Assembly: GCA_030278955.1 (NCBI GenBank)
Contig: JAOANR010000010.1
Coordinates: 19,312,444-19,376,443, forward strand
DNA length: 64,000 bases
Direction: 5' to 3'
Origin: Hygrophila difformis
Lineage: Eukaryota; Streptophyta; Magnoliopsida; Lamiales; Acanthaceae
The notes beneath the pieces were generated by a model. The model made no database searches. It was not told the DNA's origin and was given only the letters and a program-made list of their open reading frames with translations. Below are positions 23,115 to 33,524 of the stretch, in pieces. Within the stretch, counting starts at the first letter, position 1. Every line of letters starts with the position of its first letter. A program made the translations under genes and the position numbers.

Positions 23115-24794
23115 AGAAAGAAGGACGAATCCTAGTCCCATTTTATCCTGCTTTTATTTCAATTCCGTTTTAGTAGTAGTAATCTGCAAGGGACTCCTCC
23201 TTTTGTGTGTGCAGGTTCGTATTAACTGCACGAGAATCCCTTGCCTCGGTTGTATTTATTTGCTTTCCCTAAAATTGGAACTCAGCTTTTGAGGCCACTA
23301 AACATATCTTTACTTGCTTTCCATTTCTAAAAAGATGTCTGTACAGTCCGAGATGAATAAGTGACTGTCAGACCAAAAATATGCTGTTGACATACTCAGT
23401 ATGTCAGCAGTGCTTCTTTACTGCTTTCAATTAAGCAACCAGCAAAAATATGCATAAACCTGTTCTAAATTCACAGGTTGAATTTAGGCTTGTGATTAAA
23501 TTTTCAAACTTTTAAATTGGGATAATATAATTGAAGACATGCATGACATGAATTCCTAAGGTTTTGAGCTATAAAAATTTAATGATGTGATCAGCTTATT
23601 GGGTAATAAATCTGCATGTTAGAGATTTTGATTGAATAAGTTGTTAGAATTAAGTTTTGATTAAATTTGAGAATATTGTATGACATGAATCAACCCAACC
23701 TTGTGAGATTTGAGCCATGAGTCACTTTTACTCATTTATTTTCTTTGATGTGTGAATCATTTTGATTAAAGGAAACTAGAACTTGCAATTGGGACCGATT
23801 CAAGACCATGCCATATTCCCAAAATCGAGCATATGATCGAGGCACCTAGAAAACCCAAAGTTTTGGCCTTCTTTTGAAATCCAAACCCAAAAATATTTTC
23901 CCTTTAAGATTAACCAATTTGAGCCTTAAGCCTAATTTTTCTTTGAAGCCCCCTATATTATTCCTATCCCTACAAAAAGACCAAGAAAATCAAACCCAAG
24001 TGTGCAAGAAGGAATTCTATCAAAGGCATTAAATTTGTGATCATCAGAAAAAGTATTAATCGGTATTTCAATAAACCGATTCAAAAAAAAAAAAAAAAAA
24101 AAAAGAGAGAGAGAGAAAATGTTGAGTTTCATTCAACAACAATAAATTGCAAATGACAAAGCAAATTAGACATAGTCTAATGTCATGCAATAGAAAAGAA
24201 AATCAAAAAGAAAGAAACAATGATGATCATAAATTTTAAATAAAAATGCCAAGTTATGATAGATTAATTCTTGCCACTTCTTAGCCCAATAATTTCCCTT
24301 TCCTACCTAGTGTTACAACCGTATGCCCCGTTATAACCCTTAAATAAGACCTCCTGATCTCGATTTGAAGAAATGAGCCGGTGGCGAGTTGATCTGATTG
24401 CAAGCCTATGGGATAATTTAATTAAAATTGATTATGAGCGTTCAATGATTAAACCCCAATTGAGAGTGAGTGAATTTTCCGATTCTCTTATAAGTGAGGC
24501 TCCGTTTCATTAAGAATGTTCATGTCATGCCTTAATTCTAATTTTTAATCTTTGCATCTTTCAAACATGATATTCATGAAGGATTGATAATAATGTTTGA
24601 TTTGTAGGCCCGATGTAGTGAGCAAGTATCATTTCATTAAACACTGCAATCAAGGGAGTTTAATGCTTGTAGTCTTTGATTGTCTTATTCCAATCCAAAA
24701 AGGATGTGATTTATGAAGCCACGAAAATGAATTGAATATGTAGAGTCCGTGTTCTTACGAACATTGACTCTGACTGCTCGGGGACGATCAGTAT
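23115..24794 (+). other. Non-coding region between F-box gene and 3' LTR
   Basis: AT-rich sequence with no convincing ORF. It includes a run of about 22 A followed by a GA repeat (about 24083-24116) and a short hairpin just before it. The F-box 3' UTR presumably lies at its left end. At 24774-24791 a near-perfect hairpin (CTGCTCG-GGGA-CGATCAG) precedes the PPT. Confidence 0.6.
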
Positions 24795-24809
24795 TAAATG
24801 TGAGGATGT
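24795..24809 (+). promoter_or_regulatory. Polypurine tract of the Athila-like element
   Basis: TAAATGTGAGGATGT directly before the LTR start TGATAATGG. It is a weakly purine tract similar in form to the AAGTGTGGGGAT-type PPTs of Athila elements. Confidence 0.7.
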
Positions 24810-27800
24810 TGATAATGGCCACAAATGACCATTATTTTCAATCCATTTCCGTGTCTTAAACGGGCATTTGATCGCATTCCGGTCTTACATTAAGTAAGAA
24901 AGCAGTCGAATTGGACTGATTTATGCATAATTGTAAAAATATTGAGCTGGTGTGAAAAAGACACAAATATGTAATTTTATTACATATTTATGTTAGAAAA
25001 ATCCAAAAACATGAGAAAAAGAAAAGGAAACAAAAAGATGGGAAAAAGATAGACAAGCCCACAAAAAGAATATTTTCGGCCCATCTGGCCCAATCCAGCA
25101 GGCCCAGGAAGGCCTTTGTCGCGGAAGCCCTTTGGCGCGATGCAGTGTTCAGCGACAAAGGAGGGTTCCGCGACCAAGCAGCCCAGATGAAGAGGAGACC
25201 AGCCATGACCTTTGTCGCGATGACCCTTGTCGCGGTGGCATGCTCCGCGACAAAGGCATGACTCCGCGACCAAGACACCCAATTAGAGACACAAGACCCA
25301 GTCGAGAAGCCTTGCCACATGCAGTATGTTCCGCGACCAAACTTGATGCTCCGAGACAAAGCTGTGATGTGTGTGATGTCTTAAGACACAATGGGCTAGA
25401 ATCAAGGCCCATGGGCTTAGGGTTACACTTCTATAAATATGAGGTGTCACCCATGAGCTAAGGTTGGAAAAATTGGAATTCTGTAGAGCTCTCTTGAAGA
25501 CAAGCTTAGGAGTTCTTCCTTAGGTAGAGTAGTTTAGGTTTATTTTCTTGTATTATTTTTGCTCTTAGCTTAGCTTAGTTTAGTGTTTTACTGTTCACAG
25601 TGATTTAGATAGCCACTTTACACCATGTTTTGGTTTCTAAACTCTTATTTTTAAGGTTTGTAATACCCAAATCATGGGTATTAACAACACCCCTTCAATA
25701 ATATGGGAAAACATTCACCATTTGTGTCCCAAATCATGAAATGGGTCTCACACCCCATGGATTTATGCTTTCTTTTTCATTTTGGGGTCTTTTGACCCCC
25801 ATTATGCTGTTTTTATGTTTACTGTTGGCATATTATGGATAATGTTGTGTGAATGTGTGATCAAACCCTAGATTAGGACTCTTGCTTTATTTTTAATATT
25901 CTGCTCAGCCTTGTTTATTTTTGTTTAAGCATGCTCTTCCTTATTTTGAATGTTTCTTGCTTGTTTTTAGCTTAGAATAGCTTTTTGATCTGAAATAGGG
26001 TGAGATCACGCTGTTTGCATGCCACTGTTCATTTCTGCTTTTTCTGACTTTTGTCCTGAACCACCTCGGGCGCCAACCGCCTTTTGGCGCGGAACCACGT
26101 TCCGCGACAAAATGGTTGCTCCGCGACCAAGGTGTCTCAAGACACTTGTCTCCATAATTTAAAACCCTTTGTCGCGGATCACCTTGTCGCGGAGCCACGT
26201 TCCGCGACAAAACCTTCCATGCATAGCGACAAAGGAGCCAAACTCTCGCATTTTGTCTGCATGGCTTTTTGTCGCGGAATCACCTTGTCGCGGAACCACG
26301 TTCCGCGACAAAATCTCATTCTGAGACAGAAAAATTATGCCATGTTCCTTAATCTTTGAACACTTTGTCGCGGAACACCTTGTCGCGGAACCACGTTCCG
26401 CGACAAAATTTCCATGCATAGCGACAAAGGTTCAAATGCCTTAGGAATTTTCTGAAAACACTTTGTCGCGAAACACTCTTGTCGCGGAACCACGTTCCGC
26501 GACAAAATCTTGCATAGCGACAAAGAGGCGTTATGCTGCCAAAAATTCTAAAAACTTGTCGGGATACCCATGTCGCGGACCTCGGACGGCGACAAAATTT
26601 ATGGTATCGCGACAAAGACTCACTTCTCTCTATTTTTAAACAATCTTCATTCTCTTTCTATATTATATTGCAACACTCACATCATAACCCCACGGGTTAA
26701 GGTGTAAAACTCTGGAATTGCAATATAGGGTGTTATGCTGCCCAAATTTTGATTCTCCATTTGCATCACTTAATTAATTGAACCCTTGACTCATTAATGA
26801 TTAAAGATTGAGATTAGCAATAATCAAACTTCAATAATCATCATGATTAAAGGACCTTTGTTCAATTGCCATTAAAACACTCCTCTATAAACAAATTCTT
26901 GATGGCTTAAACAGATAATCTGGACTGTAATTAATTATGGTAGGAAGGATTATTTGAGACCATCAATTGTGCACCCAATCCCCAACCGTGCATGAGAAAC
27001 CAATGTCTCTCATACACGGAATCTCCTTTTATTCCTTATTGATTTTGTCTTTGCGTGTTGTGTGTAACAATTAGTAAAGAATACATCAGATTGATGTTGG
27101 TGGGTATTCCTTCATGGATAACTAGCTCGTAATCTGAGTATTAGTTACTAAGTGTTATTTTGCATGGTCTGGATGACTGTCAGTGGAAGCCTTGGCGGTT
27201 CACCCATCCGGGGTTATAATAGCTGCTCGGCTGATTCCCATCCAGATACAGTTTATTTTTCTCATCTTAATTTCCAAACCCAAATTCCAATCTGTAATGG
27301 GAGCCAGTTGGCATCGGTCAATGCCAACTGACGATCGTTATAGAAGGGAAGTATGTAGGTTTTTATCCGAATTCACAGACAGTGGAGGCCCAACTGGTAT
27401 TGACACCACCATTATAGGGTCTAAGCTGTCTAAATTCGCTCATCCGAGTAATTGGGAAATTGGACAGTAGATGTTTACAGTCCACCTGATTATTCTGCCA
27501 TTACTTTGGTCCCTTGACCACCTCATATCTATGTTTCACCTTCTGTCTAGACCCGCATCTATACTTTGGGTCAATTAATTTTACACTTCCCTATATCTTT
27601 ATGCATGATAATATTATATACTATTGTGGTCTGTAATTATTTTGGGATCCTTCCCTTGGACAATAGAAGTCTAGATCTTAAACAGATATTGTGTAATAAA
27701 TTTCCAACAAAAATCTCTTTCTAAAATCCGGATCAGAGTAAGGGATAAATTCTTCAGTTATGACTAATTCATATTCTGTCAAGGGTTGTACTTTGGGAAA

Positions 27801-29519
27801 TTAGAAACAGATTCAGCGATTAGGTCTCATCTAGACTGAAAGGGTCTGTGTTTTAACTGAGAGTCTAGTACCTGATAGGGAATGATTTTCAAATCCATTA
27901 TTTTCCAAAACTGTTGGTTGTTGGAAATCTAAGATTGAGTGCTACACCGAGATGGGGCCCACTTGGACTCAAATACAGTGTAGTAAATAATCTTAGAGGA
28001 ACATCATCCAGGCCTTGGTTACTTTCTAAGATAGGGTTGAGTTTTCTTTCAACTGCTATCCTCTTCTGCCAAAGCCTACTTTTGAGTCCTGAGTGAGTGC
28101 ATCCGGAACGAACTAAATCATTAGTTCGTTTCATTAGTTTGTATCTCATAATCACCCGGAAGGAAGTGAACACTGCGAGCAATTCACCAAGAGCCGGGAA
28201 TTCTTGATCCATACCCAGTCATCTTGACTGGGTGCTGTCTTTTACTACCAGGGTCAGATTTTCAAAACCTCCGAGTGATAGATTTTAAATGCCTTCTTTA
28301 CTGCTTTCTTTTAACCGCTTTCATTAGAGGTCACTCGGTTGTATTGAGAGTTGTGTAACTGCCACTAGGATTGACAGTTAAGGGATAGTTCAGGGCTAGA
28401 TTAGAATCTTTGGGTGTGACATGGGAGAATGATGGTAGTACTTGGCATTTCAATAAATGATGTGTCGGGTGTTGCTTTTCCACCACAGATGAAGTAACAC
28501 ACCCAGGCCAGGGCAGTTACAAATCTGTGGTATCTTAGAATTTGCGGTCTTGAGAACATGTAAACTCATATTGTAAGTACCTGTCTGTTAAAAGGGAAAG
28601 CATTGTTGAGAGCATGAGAATTAGCTATCTGATAGAATTATCCCAAACAAAGATTTGTGTATAAAAATGGAAGTTTAGTATTGCTTTATCTCACTCTTGT
28701 CCAATTTTCATTCTTTTCTTCCTGTCCCTTCTGTCTACATTGTGATCAGCTTCACGGCTGGCACAATGTAATTCTTCTCTGCTTTCATAGACAATGTTTA
28801 CCGCATTCCTAGAATAATTTTTACCCGCTTTCTAGAATAGACTTACTCGCTTTGTAGAGTAATTTAACTGCTTCCATAATCTAGTTTAAATTCATGTCAG
28901 TAGATGTTAATCACTTTTCAAACCTATTGAGCAATACGAATGGAAAATCTAGTAAAACGACGTGGGCCCTGCTTCTATCGCACATCCTCCAGTGAACGAT
29001 CCGGTCTTACTATAAATTACTGCAATTTTTGACACCGTGCGCTTTCGGGCCACAGTTTCTTAAACACGAGCAATAAAAACATGACTACTTATAAATATAT
29101 CCCTAATCACAACCCCGCCTTCATAAATTGGTTTCATTAAATAAAACCTAAACCAGGATCATGATTTTTTTTCGGAAAATACTCATGTAGTGGGAATCAG
29201 TCAAAAAGTTTCATGGCAGGGAATCTTATGGCAAGAATTGATGAGAAGTATCATGGCATATTTGCCGGGGATCCTCAGTGTGACAGGCTGAAGGTCAACC
29301 GATCCCGGTTGTGCCATGAGATTTGTCAACATTTCATGACAGAGAGGACCACAGCGCCATTTGAAGCCAAAGCACCACACTTGAGTAATAAAAAAGACTA
29401 ATAATCTTGATATATCCCTAAACCCTTTTTCGTGAATCATAACTCTTTTCATTTAATAAAATCTAACCTGGTATATTTTAAAGAAAAAGCTCGTGGGACG
29501 GAAATTGTCAAAAGTTTCA
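24810..29519 (+). mobile_element. 3' LTR of the Athila-like element
   Basis: 4710 bp, the same length as the 5' LTR, with about 25 single-base differences noted by eye. It repeats the U3 motif cluster (25110-25362), TATAAATA (25432-25439) and the hairpin array (about 26086-26612). It ends TTTCA, followed by TSD CCACG. Confidence 0.93.
26086..26612 (+). repeat. Tandem hairpin array in the 3' LTR
   Basis: Copy of the 10954-11480 array, with the same roughly 98-bp period and the GTCGCGGAAC-CAC-GTTCCGCGAC hairpins. One outer motif differs by a substitution (CGGACGGCGAC against CGGACCGCGAC). Confidence 0.85.
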
Positions 29520-29524
29520 CCACG
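29520..29524. repeat. Target-site duplication CCACG, right copy
   Basis: Matches 9673-9677 and precedes CCTTCAAAATAG, the continuation of LTR1 of array B. Confidence 0.92.
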
Positions 29525-31415
29525 CCTTCAAAATAGACGATCCCGGACATCTACAAATCTGTAAGTTAACGCTTACATGGTTTTGGGAGTAATTAAAACA
29601 CGTAAAATAAAAGCTTCATCAAATCTTTCATAAATCTGTCAACATACGTTTTCTACCGGCGCAACAGTTTTGTCTAATTTTTACGAACCTTAAAACGACT
29701 TCAAACGGAAAAATGTAAAACACGAAAAACGTTCCTATGGCTTAGATCTATCAACTGTAAAATTTTCAGAATTTTTCATGATGATTTGATATATGAAATC
29801 CACTCGAAACCGAAGTGCATTAAATCTGGATCTTGGAATTCGTGACAGAACTCTAGTTCGAACTTGTTGGTGATTTTTACCTTAGTTCTAGACCGATCTA
29901 GGATTGGCGTTGAACATAAGAATTGTAGATCTATGAGTTTAGAACATCTCTGTAAAAGTTTAGAATTTTTTGTTAAGATTTGAATCTCCGAACCTGAGCC
30001 GATCCGATCTGCGTTCGTACCAAAATCAAGAAACTTGAACAAAATTAGTTTCGAACTTGATGACGTTTTTGACATTAGATCTAAACCGATTTGGAACTTT
30101 AGCCGAACATGAAAGTTGTAGGTATATGTCTTAGGTATCTCTCTGTAAAATTTCATCAAATTTGGAGTTATTTTGCTATGGTAGATCTTGAAACCTTGAA
30201 ACTGATGTCAGAATTTTCGGACAGATTAATATCCTGTTAAAGGTTGACATTTTTCCCTACTTCCGTATCTCGGATTGAAAAACTTAAAACATAAAACTTG
30301 TTCATCTTTGTGTTTCGGAGATATCGGTAAATTTTCAGAATGATCCGCCTTAAATGAATTTTTAAATATTTTTGGAGCAAAACAGCGACTAGTGAAATTA
30401 TATGTTGAAACGTGTGAAATTTGTGAAACTTATTTTGACCTTGCGGGTTCGATTCCCCAAGGGCGTCTGAGTCCCTGCGGGTTCGATTTCCCAGGATGTC
30501 CATGTCAAACCTTGCGGGTTCGACTCCCCATGGTGTATGTTTTCCTGCGGGTTCGATTCCCCAGGATGTCCGTGTCAAACCTTGCAGGTTCGATTCCCCA
30601 GGGTGTATGTGAGTTCTTGCGGGTTCGATTCCCCAAGGGCGATTGTCTGTCTTCCTGTGGGTTCGATTCCCCAGGATATGTGTTGATTCCTATGGGTTCG
30701 ATTCCCTAGGATGTATTTGAGATCTTGCGGGTTCGATTCCCCAAGGGCGAACTATACTAGATCATATTGAACAAAAGTGGAAGAATGGAATCCTGAAATA
30801 CTTGAATATGTTCCCTATTTAAATTATGCCTTTAAATTATGTCTTGCAATTATTTATCATGTTGTTGAATTATGATCTTATGGAAATCCTGGTCTTTGAA
30901 TTATGCAATTAAATTATTATTAGATGGATAAAATTAAATCATGTCTTGTATGAACATGTTTTCTTTAAATCTAATTAAAGGCTTTGAAACCTCATAATCA
31001 TGTCTGTGTTAACTTACTCAGCAAATCTTTGTTGACCAAACCATCCTTTTTCCCCAGTTTCTTTCAGAGCTGAAGAATATGCATCATCATATGCATTCAT
31101 GGGAATGTCGGGGAACACTTTATTCTTAAATTTTGTTTTAGACTAGACCTTGCATGAACGGGCCTGTTTAACCCGTGATTAGGCCATGTTGGCCCTATTT
31201 TTATATTCCGCTGCATTATATATGTAAATATTATTTTCCGCTGCAACTTTGATGTATTATTTTTTTAAATTATATATGAATGGGCTGTTTGAATATTTTA
31301 AATTCTGAAAAACCATAGCCTTGCATCTCTTTAGTAAGCTCGGAGAAACCATGTCTTGCTAGGGAGGTGTGGCGGTGACATCCCGACCTGGGTGACCAAA
31401 AACCGGGGTGTTACA
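29525..31415 (+). mobile_element. LTR1 of array B, 3' part
   Basis: Continues the LTR split by the Athila-like element and ends ACCGGGGTGTTACA. It differs from LTR2 by scattered substitutions and indels (for example a 16-bp length difference near 29910) up to about 30892, then is identical to LTR2 to its end. With 8820-9677 it totals about 2749 bp. Confidence 0.88.
30439..30750 (+). repeat. B-box-like repeat array, 9 units (LTR1)
   Basis: Nine units reading TGCGGGTTCGATTCCCC or close variants, spaced about 30-45 bp. The core matches the tRNA B-box consensus. One unit has GGTTCGACTCCCC and one GGTTCGATTTCCC. Confidence 0.87.
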
Positions 31416-31418
31416 GAG

Positions 31419-31430
31419 TGGTATCAAAGC
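31419..31430 (+). promoter_or_regulatory. Primer-binding site, unit B1
   Basis: TGGTATCAAAGC three bases after the LTR end; one mismatch to the initiator tRNA-Met site TGGTATCAGAGC. Confidence 0.8.
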
Positions 31431-32092
31431 CCGACTTATTTTTAAATTATTATTGTTATTTTTAAACTATTAGACTATTATTTTTAAACTACTATTTTTA
31501 AACCATTATTATTTTTAAACTATTATTAATATTTTAACTATTATTTTAAATTTTAAAGTATTATTTCCGTGGAGAAATTTTTATTTTAAAATCCATGGGA
31601 AAAATATATATATAGTGCATAAATCATTTTTGGAGGGAAATCATCATTCGCATTTGCATATTGCATCTCTTTATGTAGAGAACTTAGAATCTTGGCGAAT
31701 TTAACTTAGAATCTTGGCGAAGTTAACCTAGAATCTTGGCGAATATTAACTTAGACCTTTTGCTTGCACTAGATGACTTAGAGGCTTGACATCGAATTAG
31801 GAACGCTAACTAGAGACTAATCTTGCCTTAGTTCTAGATCGCGTTCATCTAAGCGCACGCCTAAGCATAACAAATCTCGGCTTTAGCCATTCCTATCCTT
31901 GTACAAATTAGAAAATTTCCTTATGTGGAACAATAAAAATCAAGTCTTTATTAAAACACTCTCTATTCCAAAAATCTTGTTGGATTCCCAAACAACAAAT
32001 CCGAAAATTTGAAATTAGAAATTTACGAAACGTCTTGTTCGAGCGATCTATCTAAACCAAGATAAGCTAATCTATACACGTTATAACAGAAA
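31431..32092 (+). other. B1 leader with a triple repeat
   Basis: Untranslated leader of about 660 bp, AT-rich with TATTTTTAAAC words. At 31681-31756 a unit containing TAGAATCTTGGCGAA occurs three times in tandem (about 24 bp apart). The same leader is at 36273-36934, and the triple repeat recurs in element C (44918-44995). Confidence 0.75.
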
Positions 32093-33202
32093 ATGGCGCC
32101 TATGAGAAAACCAAGGAAGGTGAGTCCAAACGGCACTGACGCTAACCTTTCCAACACGCCCAACAACGGTGAAAGTCCTCAGAACCTAGGAGTGCATGTG
32201 CCTCAAGCGCCCAATAATATGGAAGCACGTTTAAAAACGATAGAGGGAATCCTAGTAGCATTAGGAAATGCGGAGGTGCATAGGACACCTGCAGCAGTAC
32301 CTCTGCCCGTAGCTCAAACCAACTATCTAGCGTTGGTGAATCCCTATCAACCACCACACTATGATGGGCAGGAGGATCCCGCCAAACTAGAGGGGTGGAT
32401 CTGTACATTTGATAAGCTCTTGGATGCTATCAAATGTCCTGATGAGGCAAAGACACGAGTAGCAACATACTACTTAGGAGGCGAAGCCGATGAGTGGTGG
32501 CAAGACCTCCAGAGGAATTTAGAGGAAGCTGAAGAAGTTTATTCGTGGACTAAACTTAAGGAGGATCTAAGGGACCGATTCTACCCCATGAGCACCAAGG
32601 CGGCAATGTACGAAGAGTTTTTATCACTGAAGCAAGAGGGACGGACGGTGAAGGAGTATTACACCCGGTTTAAGGAGTTGGTACGATTTGCTACGAGGAT
32701 AGTACCAACCGACTCTGACAAGGCTCAGAAATTCGAGATGGGTCTGAACCTTAGTATCCGGGAGATACTTGCAGTAGGACAATTCACGAACCTGCAAACG
32801 GTTTATGATCGAGCTGTAGCAATTGATCGAGTCCAGCAACTGAAGCGTAAGGAAAATGGGGAGTCGAGCAAGGACTCGCAAGGATTTGAGAAGAAGAATC
32901 GAAGCAATAACGGTGGACAAGATAGGAACGAGAATAAGGATTTCTATAATGGGAGAAATGGCATACGTCGTACAGTCGTACCACGTTGCCCACAGTGCCA
33001 CCAAGCCCATCTGGTGCGCGAATGCCCAAGGCGCGGGACTTGTTATAGATGTGGTGGGGAAGACCACATGATTAGAGAATGTAATGTTCGTGAGGAGAAG
33101 ATTGAGAAGAGGCTAGACTTTGTAAATCCGCAACATGGAGATCAAGGAAGAGCTGTGGGATGGTTGAACGACGACGATCAAGCTGACGTGCCAACTCAAT
33201 GA
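32093..33202 (+). CDS. gag: gag of element B, copy 1
   Basis: Intact 369-residue Gag. The N-terminus is low complexity; the capsid-type Retrotrans_gag domain spans about 85-235 (YQPPHYDGQEDP, GGEADEWW, FEMGLNLSIRE). Two zinc knuckles follow: C299-C302-H306-C311 (C-x2-C-x3-H-x4-C) and C317-C320-H325-C330 (classic CCHC), expected to bind element RNA. The last 18 or so residues (GWLNDDDQADVPTQ) align with the start of protease in element D, so the frame runs into a protease remnant before stopping. No protease, RT or integrase follows; the PPT is about 75 bp away. The protein is identical to copy 2. The ATG was chosen because it matches the start of gag A3. Confidence 0.93.
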   Translation: MAPMRKPRKVSPNGTDANLSNTPNNGESPQNLGVHVPQAPNNMEARLKTIEGILVALGNAEVHRTPAAVPLPVAQTNYLALVNPYQPPHYDGQEDPAKLEGWICTFDKLLDAIKCPDEAKTRVATYYLGGEADEWWQDLQRNLEEAEEVYSWTKLKEDLRDRFYPMSTKAAMYEEFLSLKQEGRTVKEYYTRFKELVRFATRIVPTDSDKAQKFEMGLNLSIREILAVGQFTNLQTVYDRAVAIDRVQQLKRKENGESSKDSQGFEKKNRSNNGGQDRNENKDFYNGRNGIRRTVVPRCPQCHQAHLVRECPRRGTCYRCGGEDHMIRECNVREEKIEKRLDFVNPQHGDQGRAVGWLNDDDQADVPTQ

Positions 33203-33524
33203 GGTCGAAGGCAGTGATACCCGAACCTTTTGAGAATAATAAGTAGGCAGTTATGGGGACATAACTGAAGTCCTAAGGGGGAGGGGATGTAATACCCCGT
33301 AAGATAGACATTTATTTTTGACAATATGTATTCCGAATAAATAGATAAACAAATCCAAGTTGTTTTGAACTACGTTATGGCTTGATCCCTTCACAGGGTA
33401 CGTAGGCAGCTTAGAAGTTTTAATAATAAGATCAGTCACAAAATAATAAAATAAATAAAAGGATTACACGAGAAAAGCCGAAACACAACTTCGAGGACGA
33501 AGTTGATTCTTAAGGAGGGTAGAC
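33203..33524 (+). promoter_or_regulatory. 3' untranslated module with two hairpin-PPT cassettes (unit B1)
   Basis: First cassette: hairpin CAGTTATG-GGGA-CATAACTG (33248-33267), then a PPT with CCTAAGGGGGAGGGGA and a TGTAATACCCCG start (about 33289). Second cassette: hairpin AACTTCG-AGGA-CGAAGTT (33487-33504), then TTAAGGAGGGTAGAC and the TGTAATACCCGAG start of LTR2 at 33525. The about 235 bp between hold no ORF. Confidence 0.8.

Larger units (their letters stand above)
9678..29519 (+). mobile_element. Athila-like Ty3/gypsy element with F-box gene
   Basis: A 19.8-kb element with two 4710-bp LTRs, TSD CCACG on both sides (9673-9677 and 29520-29524), tRNA-Asp-type primer site, gag-pol, and an extra spliced gene before the 3' LTR. 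The integrase and protease signatures, long LTRs and primer site fit the Athila/Tat group. The LTRs differ by about 25 substitutions and no length change by eye, so it is the youngest insertion in the nest. Confidence 0.93.

Noticed and set aside
24083..24116. Poly(A) run as the tail of a retroposed gene copy
   Set aside because: Continues into a GA microsatellite, has no flanking target duplication, and the F-box gene keeps an intron, which argues against a processed copy.
30439..30750. tRNA gene cluster
   Set aside because: Only the TPsiC-arm/B-box part is present; no acceptor, D or anticodon arms and no A box were found.
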